Source: Haliea sp964022665
Lineage (GTDB): Bacteria > Pseudomonadota > Gammaproteobacteria > Pseudomonadales > Halieaceae
Assembly: GCA_964022665.1 (NCBI GenBank)
Contig: CAXIDF010000001.1
Span: forward strand, 496,001 to 560,000
Length of the DNA stretch: 64,000 nt
Direction of reading: 5' to 3'
The notes below the pieces were generated by a model. That model was not told the origin of the DNA and did not search any database. It worked only from the letters and a program-made list of their open reading frames with translations. Every line of letters starts with the position of its first letter. The first letter of the stretch is position 1. Positions 44,011 to 52,713 of the stretch are shown here, in pieces. Position numbers and translations under genes: made by a program.

Positions 44011-44850
44011 GTGATCACGCCTTTCAACGATCTGATATGCCCGCTGGACAGCTTGCCGCTCACCGTCAGCCACGCGAGCTGGCGCTGCCCTAGCGGGCAC
44101 AGTTTCGATATCGCGCGGCGCGGCTACGTCAACCTGCTCGCTGTGCAGAACAAGCGTTCGCGCGACCCGGGTGACAGTCAGGCAATGGTCGCGGCGCGCT
44201 CGCGTTTCCTCAACGCGGGACATTATCAGCCGCTGGCTGCCGCGGTTGCGCAGCAGGCACTGGAATCCGCGTCCACTACCGCGCCTCTGAGCTGCATTGA
44301 TGCCGGTTGCGGTGAGGGCTACTACCTGCGTGAGCTGGCCCGGGCAGCCGGTGGGGCGCAGCCGCTGACACTGGGTGGCGTGGATATTTCCAAGTGGGCC
44401 GTGCAGGAGGCGGCGCGGCATGACAAGCGCATGGCATGGATGGTGGCCAGTAACGCCGGCCTGCCCATCGCGACCAGCAGTGTGGACAGGCTGCTTTGTT
44501 TGTTCGGATTTCCCGTTTATGCGGAATTTGCACGTGCGCTCAAGCCAGCGGGTGAGCTGGTCATTGCGGAGGCCGGCCCGGCGCACCTGCAGGCACTGCG
44601 CGAAGTCATTTACCCCGCCTTGAAACCATCGCCTGTGGCGAGGCGGGTGATTCCCGAGGGTTTTTCACTGCAGGCTGAGGAAACGGTGCAGTTCGATGTG
44701 GCGCTGGAAGGTGGCGAGGTGATTGCGGATTTGTTGGCCATGACGCCACACATGCATCGCGCGTCCCCGGAGGGACGAGCCGCCGCCCTGGCGTTGACTG
44801 CACTGCGGCTGCGTGTGGATGTGCGCTTGCTCCGCTTGGTGCGCGAATAA
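44011..44850 (+). CDS. rlmA: 23S rRNA (guanine-N1)-methyltransferase RlmA-like
   Basis: A 279-residue SAM-dependent methyltransferase. The RlmA signature GYVNLL followed by KRSRDPGDS and FLNAGHYQPL is nearly identical to E. coli RlmA, and the SAM motif is CIDAGCGEGYY. RlmA methylates G745 of 23S rRNA. The N-terminal zinc finger normally has four ligands (CPxC ... CP..H); here the first pair reads CPLD, so one cysteine is missing, while CPSGH is kept. The start is uncertain; GTG 44011 places the finger near the N-terminus as in E. coli, TTG 43978 is an alternative. Confidence 0.88.
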   Translation: MITPFNDLICPLDSLPLTVSHASWRCPSGHSFDIARRGYVNLLAVQNKRSRDPGDSQAMVAARSRFLNAGHYQPLAAAVAQQALESASTTAPLSCIDAGCGEGYYLRELARAAGGAQPLTLGGVDISKWAVQEAARHDKRMAWMVASNAGLPIATSSVDRLLCLFGFPVYAEFARALKPAGELVIAEAGPAHLQALREVIYPALKPSPVARRVIPEGFSLQAEETVQFDVALEGGEVIADLLAMTPHMHRASPEGRAAALALTALRLRVDVRLLRLVRE

Positions 44851-44983
44851 TCAGCCCCACGGGGCTTCAGAACGGTGGCATCTACGCCAGGGTATCTATG
44901 GTCTGGCTCCCGCTTGGCATAGAATACCGCGATCGGGCATCGCGATGAGCGGTGCACCTGTTCTCTGCCAAGCGAGTGAGTGT

Positions 44984-45382
44984 ATGACTGATGTAATAAC
45001 TGTTCCCGTCTCCTTCGGTGAAGTGCTGGACAAGATCACCATTCTGGAAATCAAGTCCGAGCGTATCAGCGATCCCGCCAAGAACGCCAACGTCGTCACC
45101 GAGCTGGAAGCCCTGAACGGTATCTGGTCGGCGGCTGTGTCGGATGAGTCGCACATTGCTGAGCTGCGGGCACAACTGAAGGCGGTCAACGAGTCGCTCT
45201 GGGTGATTGAGGACGATATCCGCGACTGTGAACGTGCACAGGATTTCGGTGCCACGTTCATTGAGCTGGCGCGCTCGGTTTACTTTACCAACGACAAACG
45301 TGCAGCTCTGAAGAAGTCGATCAACCTGGCGCTGGGTTCACGCTTTGTGGAAGAGAAGTCCTATCAGGATTATACGCAGTAG
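44984..45382 (+). CDS. DUF6165 family protein
   Basis: A 132-residue soluble protein with the DUF6165 pattern: PVSFGEVLDKITILEIKSERI at the N-terminus, then helical segments. The function is unknown, but the family is often found beside LPS or polysaccharide genes, as here next to the GT9 gene. ATG 44984 is chosen for its match to the family N-terminus. Downstream, a six-base inverted repeat (TGGCAG ... CTGCCA near 45395-45414) separates it from the convergent GT9 gene. Confidence 0.85.
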   Translation: MTDVITVPVSFGEVLDKITILEIKSERISDPAKNANVVTELEALNGIWSAAVSDESHIAELRAQLKAVNESLWVIEDDIRDCERAQDFGATFIELARSVYFTNDKRAALKKSINLALGSRFVEEKSYQDYTQ

Positions 45383-45450
45383 CGCAGGCAGTCGAGTGGC
45401 AGGCGCGCAGCTGCCAGCGGTGCTCTGGCGCGCAACCTGATAGCCAACCG

Positions 45451-46506
45451 CTAGACCGCTGGCGCGGAATGGGCCTGCACCCATTGGTCCAGTTTCGCCG
45501 TCGCATCCGCGACAGTCACCAGCTCCATCGCTCCTGCCACTTCCACTTTGGTGCCCCAGCGGGCCTCATCAACACCGCTGCTGCGGAATTGCCTCAATGC
45601 CTCGGGATAGCGGTTCACACACCAGTGCAGGGAGTTGTAGGGGCCTGAGCGAAGCGGGTTGCTCGCGGCGAACAGGCCCAGCACGTCGGTCCCCATGCTA
45701 CTGGCAATATGTGCGGGACCAGTATCGGGCGCCACCAGCAGGTCGGCCTCCGCCAGCAGGGCAGTGAGCTGTTTCAGTGTGTCCTGGCCACAGATGTTGA
45801 GTGCGGTGTTGCGCATGGCGACGGCAATGGCGGCACAGGTTTCACGCTCGAAGGGTGCGGGGCTGCCGACCAGAATGACGTGCATGCCGTGCGTGTCCAT
45901 GGCGTGATCGGCGAGTGCGGCGTAGTGTGCCACCGGCCAGTTGCGCAGAGTGTGGCTGGAGCAGGGGCTGATGACCAGGTTGCGCCGGTCCTGTGCCAGG
46001 TGCTGCCGGGCAAATGCGCGGTCTTGCTCGCTCAGCGGAATCTCCCAGCGCGGCGCCGCAGGCTGCAGGCCCAAAGGTTGCAGAAAACTCGCCAGACAGT
46101 CGCGCACGTGTTGGCTACGTGCGGGCGGTATGCGCCGGTTAATGCACAGGCCGTGGCCATCCTTGCTGCGCGCGCGGTCGTAGCCAACCCTCAGGCGGGC
46201 CCTCACCAACAGGGACGCGAGATTGGCGCGCGCTGCCACCTGCATGTGCAGCAGCGCATCAAAGCGCCGGCTGCGCAGGCTGCGCCAGAGCTCGCGGTAA
46301 CCACGCCAGCCGGCGCGCTTGTCGAACACGATGAACTCCACGCCGGGCAGGTCGCCTAGCAAACGCGCCTCGAGTTTGCCGATGATCCAGGTCAGGCGCA
46401 CGCCCGGCAGCTGTTGTTGCAGGCTCAGCACAACGGGCACCACGTGGGTGACATCGCCCAGCGCCGACAGGCGCAGCAGACAAATGGATTGTGGTGTTGA
46501 CGACAT
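45451..46506 (-). CDS. Glycosyltransferase family 9 (LPS heptosyltransferase-like)
   Basis: A 351-residue GT-B enzyme of family GT9. ICLLRLSALGDVTHVVPV is the standard N-terminus, SPCSSHTLRNWP and DTGPAHIASSMG are the family's C-terminal donor-binding blocks. Such enzymes add L-glycero-D-manno-heptose to Kdo or to core heptose on the cytoplasmic face. Only one GT9 gene is visible here, so I do not name it waaC or waaF. ATG 46506 fits family starts; a longer frame would overlap the divergent Kdo-kinase-like gene's leader. Confidence 0.9.
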   Translation of the reverse strand: MSSTPQSICLLRLSALGDVTHVVPVVLSLQQQLPGVRLTWIIGKLEARLLGDLPGVEFIVFDKRAGWRGYRELWRSLRSRRFDALLHMQVAARANLASLLVRARLRVGYDRARSKDGHGLCINRRIPPARSQHVRDCLASFLQPLGLQPAAPRWEIPLSEQDRAFARQHLAQDRRNLVISPCSSHTLRNWPVAHYAALADHAMDTHGMHVILVGSPAPFERETCAAIAVAMRNTALNICGQDTLKQLTALLAEADLLVAPDTGPAHIASSMGTDVLGLFAASNPLRSGPYNSLHWCVNRYPEALRQFRSSGVDEARWGTKVEVAGAMELVTVADATAKLDQWVQAHSAPAV

Positions 46507-46637
46507 GGCGGAGTCCAGACGCAGTAGAGCTCTGTGCGTCATCATTGCTACACTGCGCGCATTCTATCCGAGTCGCCCGCCGCGGTCTGCACCACTGCCG
46601 TCGGCTACGGTGGCTGGTACCGAGGACGTTGACGGCC

Positions 46638-47354
46638 GTGAGCGGCGTGACAGAGCACATTGTTTCCGGGGATGGCTCCCTGCTGCTGTGCAATCCGGCG
46701 ATCGACGGCGTACAGGCGGCCTGGCTGGACCCGCAGTTCTGGGGTGAGCGCGCGCGTCCGGTAGCGGTTGGTGGGCGTGGTGGTGCCAGTTTTGTGGATG
46801 CCGATATTGGTGAACTGGTGTTGCGGCAGTATCTGCGTGGTGGCTTCATGGCGCGTATAGCGCACCGCAGCTACGTATTTACCGGTTTCCGTCGCTGTCG
46901 CTCGCTGCGGGAATTCCGGTTGCTGCAGCGCCTGCGTGAGCTGGGGTTGCCGGTGCCCGAACCGGTGGCAGCGCTGGCGGAACGCAGCGGCCTGTTCACC
47001 TGCCGCGCGGCCATTTTGCTGCGCCGCATCCCCGAGGCAGTGCCGTTACCGGCATCTCCGGCACTGCAGGAGCCGCAACTCTGGCAGCGCGTGGGTGCGC
47101 AGCTGGCGGCGTTTCACGCGGCGGGCCTGGACCATGTGGACCTGAACTGTGACAACGTGCTGCACACGCCAGAGGGCATCTGGCTGATTGATTTCGACCG
47201 CTGCCGCCTGCGCCCCCCGGCACGCCGCTGGCAGCAGGCCAATCTCGACCGTTTGCAGCGCTCGGTTGTGAAGCGCTGTGTGCAGTTGTCAGAGCGGCAG
47301 CGCGAGTCACTCTGGGCAGACCTCTTGCGCGGGTATCAGGCGGCCTGCGAGTGA
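46638..47354 (+). CDS. 3-deoxy-D-manno-octulosonic acid kinase-like (KdkA/WaaP family)
   Basis: A 238-residue LPS kinase of the Kdo/WaaP fold. VLRQYLRGGFMARI supplies the nucleotide-binding lysine-equivalent region, HVDLNCDNVL is the catalytic loop and WLIDFDRCRLR the metal-binding loop; these match KdkA rather than heptose kinases. KdkA phosphorylates Kdo on lipid A in bacteria with a single Kdo. No ATG fits: GTG 46638 is chosen, TTG 46629 and GTG 46647 are alternatives. The epimerase gene follows after 22 bases, probably in one operon. Confidence 0.85.
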   Translation: MSGVTEHIVSGDGSLLLCNPAIDGVQAAWLDPQFWGERARPVAVGGRGGASFVDADIGELVLRQYLRGGFMARIAHRSYVFTGFRRCRSLREFRLLQRLRELGLPVPEPVAALAERSGLFTCRAAILLRRIPEAVPLPASPALQEPQLWQRVGAQLAAFHAAGLDHVDLNCDNVLHTPEGIWLIDFDRCRLRPPARRWQQANLDRLQRSVVKRCVQLSERQRESLWADLLRGYQAACE

Positions 47355-47376
47355 TGAAAAGGCGTCAGGAGAGACG

Positions 47377-48399
47377 ATGAAAGTATTGGTGACCGGCGCC
47401 GCCGGGTTCATTGGGTGTGAAACGGCACTGCAGTTGTTGGCACAGGGCCACGAAGTGGCCGGCATCGACAATCTCAATGATTACTACGATGTCACGTTGA
47501 AACAGGCCCGTCTCGCGCGCTTGCGCAGTCAGCCCGGTTTCAGTGAAGCGCTGTTTTGTCTTTCGGATGCGACGCGCCTCCGGGAGTGGTTCAGCCACTT
47601 TCGCCCGGATGCCGTGATTCACCTGGCGGCACAGGCCGGGGTGCGCTATTCGTTGTCACACCCACAGGCCTACCTGACCTCCAATCTGGTGGCCTTTGGC
47701 AACATGCTGGAATGTTGCCGGCACTTTCCGGTAGAGCACCTGGTTTACGCCAGCAGCAGCTCGGTCTATGGCAGCAATACCCGCCAGCCCTTCAGCGTCA
47801 GCCACAGCGTGGATCACCCTGTGTCGCTGTACGCCGCAACCAAGAAAGCCAACGAGTTGATGGCCCACTCCTACAGCCATCTGTACCAGCTGCCGACAAC
47901 CGGTTTGCGTTTTTTTACTGTCTACGGGCCATGGGGCAGGCCGGATATGGCGCCGATGATTTTTTGCCGCAAGATTCTGGCGGGGGAGCCACTGGACGTA
48001 TTCAACCACGGACAGCACCGCCGTGACTTCACCTTTATCGACGACATCGTCGACGGAATTCTCGGCGTGCTGGCCAGGCCCCCTGAGCCGAATCCGGCGT
48101 GGGATGCCATGGCGGCTGATCCTGCAACCTCCAGCGCACCCTACCGTATCTTCAATATCGGCTGTGAGAGTCCGGTGCACTTACTGGAGTTTATCGAGCT
48201 ACTTGAGCAGCGTCTGGGGCGCAGCGCAGAGAAGAACATGCTGCCGATGCAGCCGGGGGATGTGGCGGAGACGTATGCCGACGTCAGTGCCCTGCGTGAG
48301 CTTACCGGCTACGCCCCGCGTACCGGCGTTGCCGAAGGCGTAGCGCGGTTTGTCGACTGGTATCTGGATTATTACGGGGCTGCAGCCAGCCGCTCCTGA
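47377..48399 (+). CDS. NAD-dependent UDP-sugar epimerase (UDP-glucuronate 4-epimerase-like)
   Basis: A 340-residue extended SDR. The NAD motif GAAGFIG is at residues 7-13, and the catalytic tyrosine and lysine are Tyr152 and Lys156 (YAATKK). The IDNLNDYYDVTLKQARL block and GLRFFTVYGPWGRPDMA are the marks of UDP-glucuronate 4-epimerases, so it probably makes UDP-galacturonate for LPS core or polysaccharide. ATG 47377 has Shine-Dalgarno CAGGAGAG. Its end overlaps the convergent GT4 gene by 28 bases. Confidence 0.92.
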   Translation: MKVLVTGAAGFIGCETALQLLAQGHEVAGIDNLNDYYDVTLKQARLARLRSQPGFSEALFCLSDATRLREWFSHFRPDAVIHLAAQAGVRYSLSHPQAYLTSNLVAFGNMLECCRHFPVEHLVYASSSSVYGSNTRQPFSVSHSVDHPVSLYAATKKANELMAHSYSHLYQLPTTGLRFFTVYGPWGRPDMAPMIFCRKILAGEPLDVFNHGQHRRDFTFIDDIVDGILGVLARPPEPNPAWDAMAADPATSSAPYRIFNIGCESPVHLLEFIELLEQRLGRSAEKNMLPMQPGDVAETYADVSALRELTGYAPRTGVAEGVARFVDWYLDYYGAAASRS

Positions 48400-49463
48400 T
48401 ACCAGGCATAGGTATTTACCGCCGTCTGCTCGGCGTTGAATTCGCGCTCGATGCGCCGGCGCGCGTTGTCAGCGCGCTGCGCCGCAGCCGCGGAATCCTC
48501 CAGCGCGTTGCGCATAGCGGTTGCCAGTGCAGGGGCGTTGCGCTGCGGCACCAGCAAACCGGTTTCTCCGTCTGCCACCAGCTCCCGGGTGCCACCGGCA
48601 TCGGTGGCGACGACGGGCGTTCCCACGGCCATGGCTTCAATGACGACCCGCGGCAGGCCCTCACCGCTTTCCGAGGCCGATACCAGCAGGTCGGCGGCGC
48701 TGAGTATCCGGGTGACGTCATTGCGGTAGCCGGTGAAGTGTATGCGCTCGGGGTGCTGGCAGCGTGAGGCTCGCTCGCGAACCGCGGCATTGCTGTCTAC
48801 GGAGCCAATCAGCAACAGATGACTGCACAGCGCTGACGGCAGGGCGTCAAACGCCTCCAGCAGCGTGAGTGCCCCTTTTTTGGCGCTGTTGCGGCTGATG
48901 CAGCACAGCGTTTTTGCTCCCTGAGGTATGCCAAGGTCAGCCAGCTCCGCCGGCTCCACGTTGTACCAGGCAAGCTCGTGCCCCTTGTGGATTGCCTTGA
49001 GCTTCTCGGGTGGCAATCGCAGCCAGAGGAAACGCACGTCAAGCAGTGCGTCGCGAATGGCATGAGCAACACACATGATGCCGTCAAGGCGCGGGTTGAG
49101 GAAGGTCATCCAGGCTTCCGGCTTGCCATACCCGACACCGGTTGTGACGCCGCGGTAGGCGAGCAGACGCGCACGATGGCCACGCGCGGCGCGCAGCATG
49201 CAGGTCACGGCGCGCGAGTTGAATGCCTGTACGATGTCGTAATCGCCCTTGTACACCGTCTCTCGGATCAGCGCGGTGGCCGCGCGGTCGAAGCGGCCGA
49301 TGATTTTGAGGGGAATCACCTGAAGCCCCGCGTCGAGGAGCAGGCCGTGGTAGCGCCCCGCCGGGTTACTCATGACCGTGAACTGCTCCATGCGCTGGGC
49401 GAGGCGAATGAACAACTCCGTCTCCGGGCGATCGGCACAATCGGTAATGCAAAGTGCTTTCAT
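48372..49463 (-). CDS. Glycosyltransferase family 4-like protein
   Basis: A 363-residue GT-B fold enzyme. The C-terminal domain has LLVSASESGEGLPRVVIEAMAVG and VVATDAGGTRELV, the GT4 E-x7-E motif region for binding a nucleotide sugar; the N-terminal half has the acceptor domain (RLLAYRGVTTGVG). Unlike some relatives it does not begin with a glycine-rich loop. It probably adds a sugar to LPS core or O-antigen. It is divergent from the WaaL-GT2 gene. Confidence 0.9.
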   Translation of the reverse strand: MKALCITDCADRPETELFIRLAQRMEQFTVMSNPAGRYHGLLLDAGLQVIPLKIIGRFDRAATALIRETVYKGDYDIVQAFNSRAVTCMLRAARGHRARLLAYRGVTTGVGYGKPEAWMTFLNPRLDGIMCVAHAIRDALLDVRFLWLRLPPEKLKAIHKGHELAWYNVEPAELADLGIPQGAKTLCCISRNSAKKGALTLLEAFDALPSALCSHLLLIGSVDSNAAVRERASRCQHPERIHFTGYRNDVTRILSAADLLVSASESGEGLPRVVIEAMAVGTPVVATDAGGTRELVADGETGLLVPQRNAPALATAMRNALEDSAAAAQRADNARRRIEREFNAEQTAVNTYAWYQERLAAAP

Positions 49464-49588
49464 GGGCCGGGTCCTGTGTCGGCGTTGGAATCCGCGGGAG
49501 CACCTGCGCTATAGTAACGGCGCGGTTGGCGGCCCCGGTGGGTCGGCGTTTACCACAATGGCCACGCAGATCGACGAGAGTATACACA

Positions 49589-51604
49589 ATGATTTCATCG
49601 GCACGAGGCCAACAACTGCTGGCGGGCCTGGCAGTCGCCGGGCTTGCCGGTTCCCTGCTCTACTCCAGCCTGTTGTCCGCCGCCGTTTTTCTGCTCGCAC
49701 TGGCCGCTGCGTTGCCCGCGCTGCGCCGACAGCTCTACGCCAGCGGGTGGGAGCGCCCGCGGGAGCTGCGCCTGCTGCATTTTGCCTGCTGGTTTCCCGT
49801 TGTGGTTTTTCTGTGCTTCTGGCTCGCCAGCGGTTTTGATTACCGCGCGCTGAAGGAGCTCGATGGGCCGGCCCGCCTGTTGCTGTTCTGGCCCCTGGTG
49901 CTGGCGCTGTGCTGGTCGACTCTGGGCGCCCGTCACCTGCTTGCGGGCTTTGCGCTGATGGCTTTGGGTGCCGCTGTGCATGCCGCAGCGAGCATGTGGC
50001 TCAGTGGGCCGCCTTCGCCGGGTGAGCCGTTGCGGGCGGGTCTCTGGTTGAACCCCATTACGCTCGGCAACCTGTCGCTGCTCGCAGCTGCCGTGTTGTT
50101 GTCCGCCGCGCTGTACTGGCAGCGTTTGCAGCAGCCACGTTATACCGGCCTGGCGCTCGCATTGGCGGCAGCCGCACTGGTCGCCGCGCTGCTCACCCAA
50201 ACCCGCAGCAACCTGCTGGCGTTGCCCCTGTTGCTGGCCGTGCTGCTGCCGTTGATGAGTGCGCGTCAGCGCGTGCTGGCCGTACTCGCGGGGCTGGCCT
50301 TTCTGACGCTCACTGTCGCCGGCAATGACCGCTTTCTGGAAACCGTCACCCGCCTGCAGGCGGGTGAGTTCGATGTGCAGACCACATCGCGGCTGGCTAT
50401 CTGGCAGATTGCCTGGGATGAGTTTGTGGGCCACCCGTGGCTCGGTGGGGGTCTGAATGCTTACCACGATGCGGTAGAGGCAGCGGCGGTTGCGGGCACG
50501 TTACCGCAACCCGATTTCGTGCTGGACTGCTGTACCAGTCATGCGCACAACGACCTGCTGCAAAGTCTTGCCACCCGCGGCCTGCTCGGGGGGCTGAGCT
50601 GGTTGCTATTGCTGGTGATACCGGCAACGGTATTTGCCCGCCATCTGCGCGCACCGGAGCCGGCGGTCGCCTTTGTAGCCTCGGTGGGCGTGTTGCTGCC
50701 GGTAGGCTACGCGGCGTTTGGTCTGACCGAAGCTGTGTTTTCCCGCAGCCTGTTTATCACGGTCTATCTGCTGACGCTGGCTGCCTGTGGTGCGGCGCTG
50801 GTGACAGAACTGCGCCGTGCCTGCCAGCGGCAGCGCAGCGTGCGCGTCTCGGTAATCGTTATCACCAAGAATGAGGAAGAACATATCGGCGCCTGCCTCG
50901 CCTCGGTGGCGGGTGTGGCGGATGAGATTATCGTGGTCGATAGTGGCAGCGAAGACGCTACCGTGGCCATTGCGCGTGAGCATACAAGCCACGTTTTCGA
51001 GACCGACTGGCCCGGCTTCGGCATACAGAAACAACGTGCGCTGGAGCGTGCCAGCGGCGACTGGGTGTTGTCGATTGATGCTGACGAGCGCCTGACCCCC
51101 GCGCTGGTGGCCGAAATCAATCACGTGCTGGCGGCGCCAGCTGCTGATGCCTACTGCCTGCCCTGGGCGGTAACCATCTACGGTACCCGGCTGGATTTCG
51201 GCCGCAGTGGTCGCGCGCCGTTGCGGCTGTTCCGGCGCGCCGGGGTACGCTTTTCCGACGCCCTGGTGCACGAGAAAATCCTGCTGCCGGAGGGTCGCCG
51301 TGTGTGCACCCTGCGGGGACGGTTGTTGCACTTTACACATCGGGATTTCGGCCACGCCCTGCAGAAGGGCGCGCAGTACGCCTGGCTAGGGGCGCAGGAG
51401 AAACACCGTCAGGGCAAGCGCGTGCGCTCCCTGCTGTACCCATCGGCTCGGGGCGTGCTGACCTTTATCCATGTGTATCTGTTGCGGCTGGGTTTTCTCG
51501 ATGGGCAGGTGGGCTTTCTGTCTGCGGTGCTCTACGCCCAGGTGAGCTTTAACAAATATGCTGGCCTCTGGACGCGGGATCGCCCGCGCTACGGCGCTCA
51601 CTGA
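49589..51604 (+). CDS. O-antigen ligase-like membrane protein fused to a family 2 glycosyltransferase
   Basis: A 671-residue protein with two parts. Residues 1 to about 410 form ten or more helices with a large loop after YDxxTTSRLAIW, as in the Wzy_C/WaaL family; HPWLGGGLNAYHD and SHAHNDLLQSLATRG hold the conserved His and Asp. Residues about 420-671 are a cytoplasmic GT2 domain (VSVIVITKNEEEHIGAC, DSGSEDAT, DAD in SIDADERL) of the WaaE/KdtX type. The two activities normally come from separate genes. ATG 49589 follows GACGAGAG. The fused protein probably couples a core sugar transfer and ligation or polymerisation. Confidence 0.9.
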   Translation: MISSARGQQLLAGLAVAGLAGSLLYSSLLSAAVFLLALAAALPALRRQLYASGWERPRELRLLHFACWFPVVVFLCFWLASGFDYRALKELDGPARLLLFWPLVLALCWSTLGARHLLAGFALMALGAAVHAAASMWLSGPPSPGEPLRAGLWLNPITLGNLSLLAAAVLLSAALYWQRLQQPRYTGLALALAAAALVAALLTQTRSNLLALPLLLAVLLPLMSARQRVLAVLAGLAFLTLTVAGNDRFLETVTRLQAGEFDVQTTSRLAIWQIAWDEFVGHPWLGGGLNAYHDAVEAAAVAGTLPQPDFVLDCCTSHAHNDLLQSLATRGLLGGLSWLLLLVIPATVFARHLRAPEPAVAFVASVGVLLPVGYAAFGLTEAVFSRSLFITVYLLTLAACGAALVTELRRACQRQRSVRVSVIVITKNEEEHIGACLASVAGVADEIIVVDSGSEDATVAIAREHTSHVFETDWPGFGIQKQRALERASGDWVLSIDADERLTPALVAEINHVLAAPAADAYCLPWAVTIYGTRLDFGRSGRAPLRLFRRAGVRFSDALVHEKILLPEGRRVCTLRGRLLHFTHRDFGHALQKGAQYAWLGAQEKHRQGKRVRSLLYPSARGVLTFIHVYLLRLGFLDGQVGFLSAVLYAQVSFNKYAGLWTRDRPRYGAH

Positions 51605-52665
51605 GCAGTCACCGCCAGGGCTTTGCGCAAGCGACGGCGCATTTTCAGTTTTCGCCACAGGTTCAGGGGTTTGGCTCTGGGGGCGGGCCCGGCGGCCAGC
51701 ACCTCGTCCACGGCGTCCAGCACCCGCACGCTGGAACGGCCATCGCGGAAGGGGTGGAGTTCCTCGCACAGCGCGCGCGCGGAATCCAGCAGTGCAGGGG
51801 GCCGTTCCAGCGCCTGCGCCAGCGCCGGTTCCACCGCTTCCACGTCCTGTGCATCCAACAGGTAAGGTCCCGCCATGCGGCTGCGGTAAGTGACCACAGG
51901 CCGGTCGAGGAACATGAACTCGAACATGATGGAAGAGGTGTCGCAGAGCATGACGTCGGCCTCGGGCAGCAGCGGCAGCAAATCTGCATTGCTTTCCACG
52001 AAGCGCAGGTTAGGCCCGCTCATGTCGCGGTAGCGTTGGACGATCTCTGCGTCCATTTTCGGGTGCAGGGTGACGATGAAGCGCCATTTGCCGGTTGTCG
52101 CCAACCTTCCGATAACCCCCGCCAGTGCCGGTGCGGAGGTGATATTGCGACTGAAAGTGGAGGCGAAGAATACCACCGGGGGCTCATCCGTGGCGCGCAG
52201 GCGCGGCCCGGCGGGTGCGCCCGCGCTGAATAGGGGGTCCAGCTTGGGCCAGCCGGTGCGGCTCACACGGAAGTGACCGTGCTCGGCGGCCAGCGCGGAA
52301 AACTTCGCGGTGTCGGTGGCGGCGTGGGTGCAGTAGAGGTCAAACCAGCCGCGGATCGTGTAGTGATCGCTGGCGTCTTCGGTGACGTGCCCACGTTTGT
52401 TACGCGCCAGGCCGTGAAAAACCTCCACCTTGATGCCGGGGAGAAAGTGCGGCACCCAGTCGCCCGGTACAAAGGTGGCCATCGCAGGGTAGGCGCGCGC
52501 CTCATCGACTGTGCACAGCAGGTGTTCATCAGGCTGCAGCGGCGCGCTACTGCACCCGGCAACGAACCAGGCAACCTGGCCTCCGCGACGGCGGATTTCA
52601 GCTTGCAGCGGGCGCAGAATGGAGTAGGCGTAGGGCTGGTTGACGAAGAACAGGTAGTGGCGCAT
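51598..52665 (-). CDS. CDP-glycerol glycerophosphotransferase-like protein
   Basis: A 355-residue protein of the CDP-glycerol:poly(glycerophosphate) glycerophosphotransferase superfamily (Glyphos_transf). VFHGLARNKRGH is the family's conserved His-Gly block, VSRTGWPKLDPLF and DVMLCDTSSIMFEFMFLD form the nucleotide-binding domain. The C-terminal LDAQDVEAVEPAL segment is also typical. In Gram-negatives such genes occur in surface polysaccharide loci; glycerol-phosphate or a related decoration is inferred. ATG 52665 (MRHYLFFVNQ) was chosen over a start 14 codons upstream. It is the last gene of the acyltransferase operon. Confidence 0.87.
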   Translation of the reverse strand: MRHYLFFVNQPYAYSILRPLQAEIRRRGGQVAWFVAGCSSAPLQPDEHLLCTVDEARAYPAMATFVPGDWVPHFLPGIKVEVFHGLARNKRGHVTEDASDHYTIRGWFDLYCTHAATDTAKFSALAAEHGHFRVSRTGWPKLDPLFSAGAPAGPRLRATDEPPVVFFASTFSRNITSAPALAGVIGRLATTGKWRFIVTLHPKMDAEIVQRYRDMSGPNLRFVESNADLLPLLPEADVMLCDTSSIMFEFMFLDRPVVTYRSRMAGPYLLDAQDVEAVEPALAQALERPPALLDSARALCEELHPFRDGRSSVRVLDAVDEVLAAGPAPRAKPLNLWRKLKMRRRLRKALAVTAQ

Positions 52666-52713
52666 GCGGCCCCGGGGTTCCGGCTGGTGGAGCGGGGAGT
52701 TTAACACAGGGCC

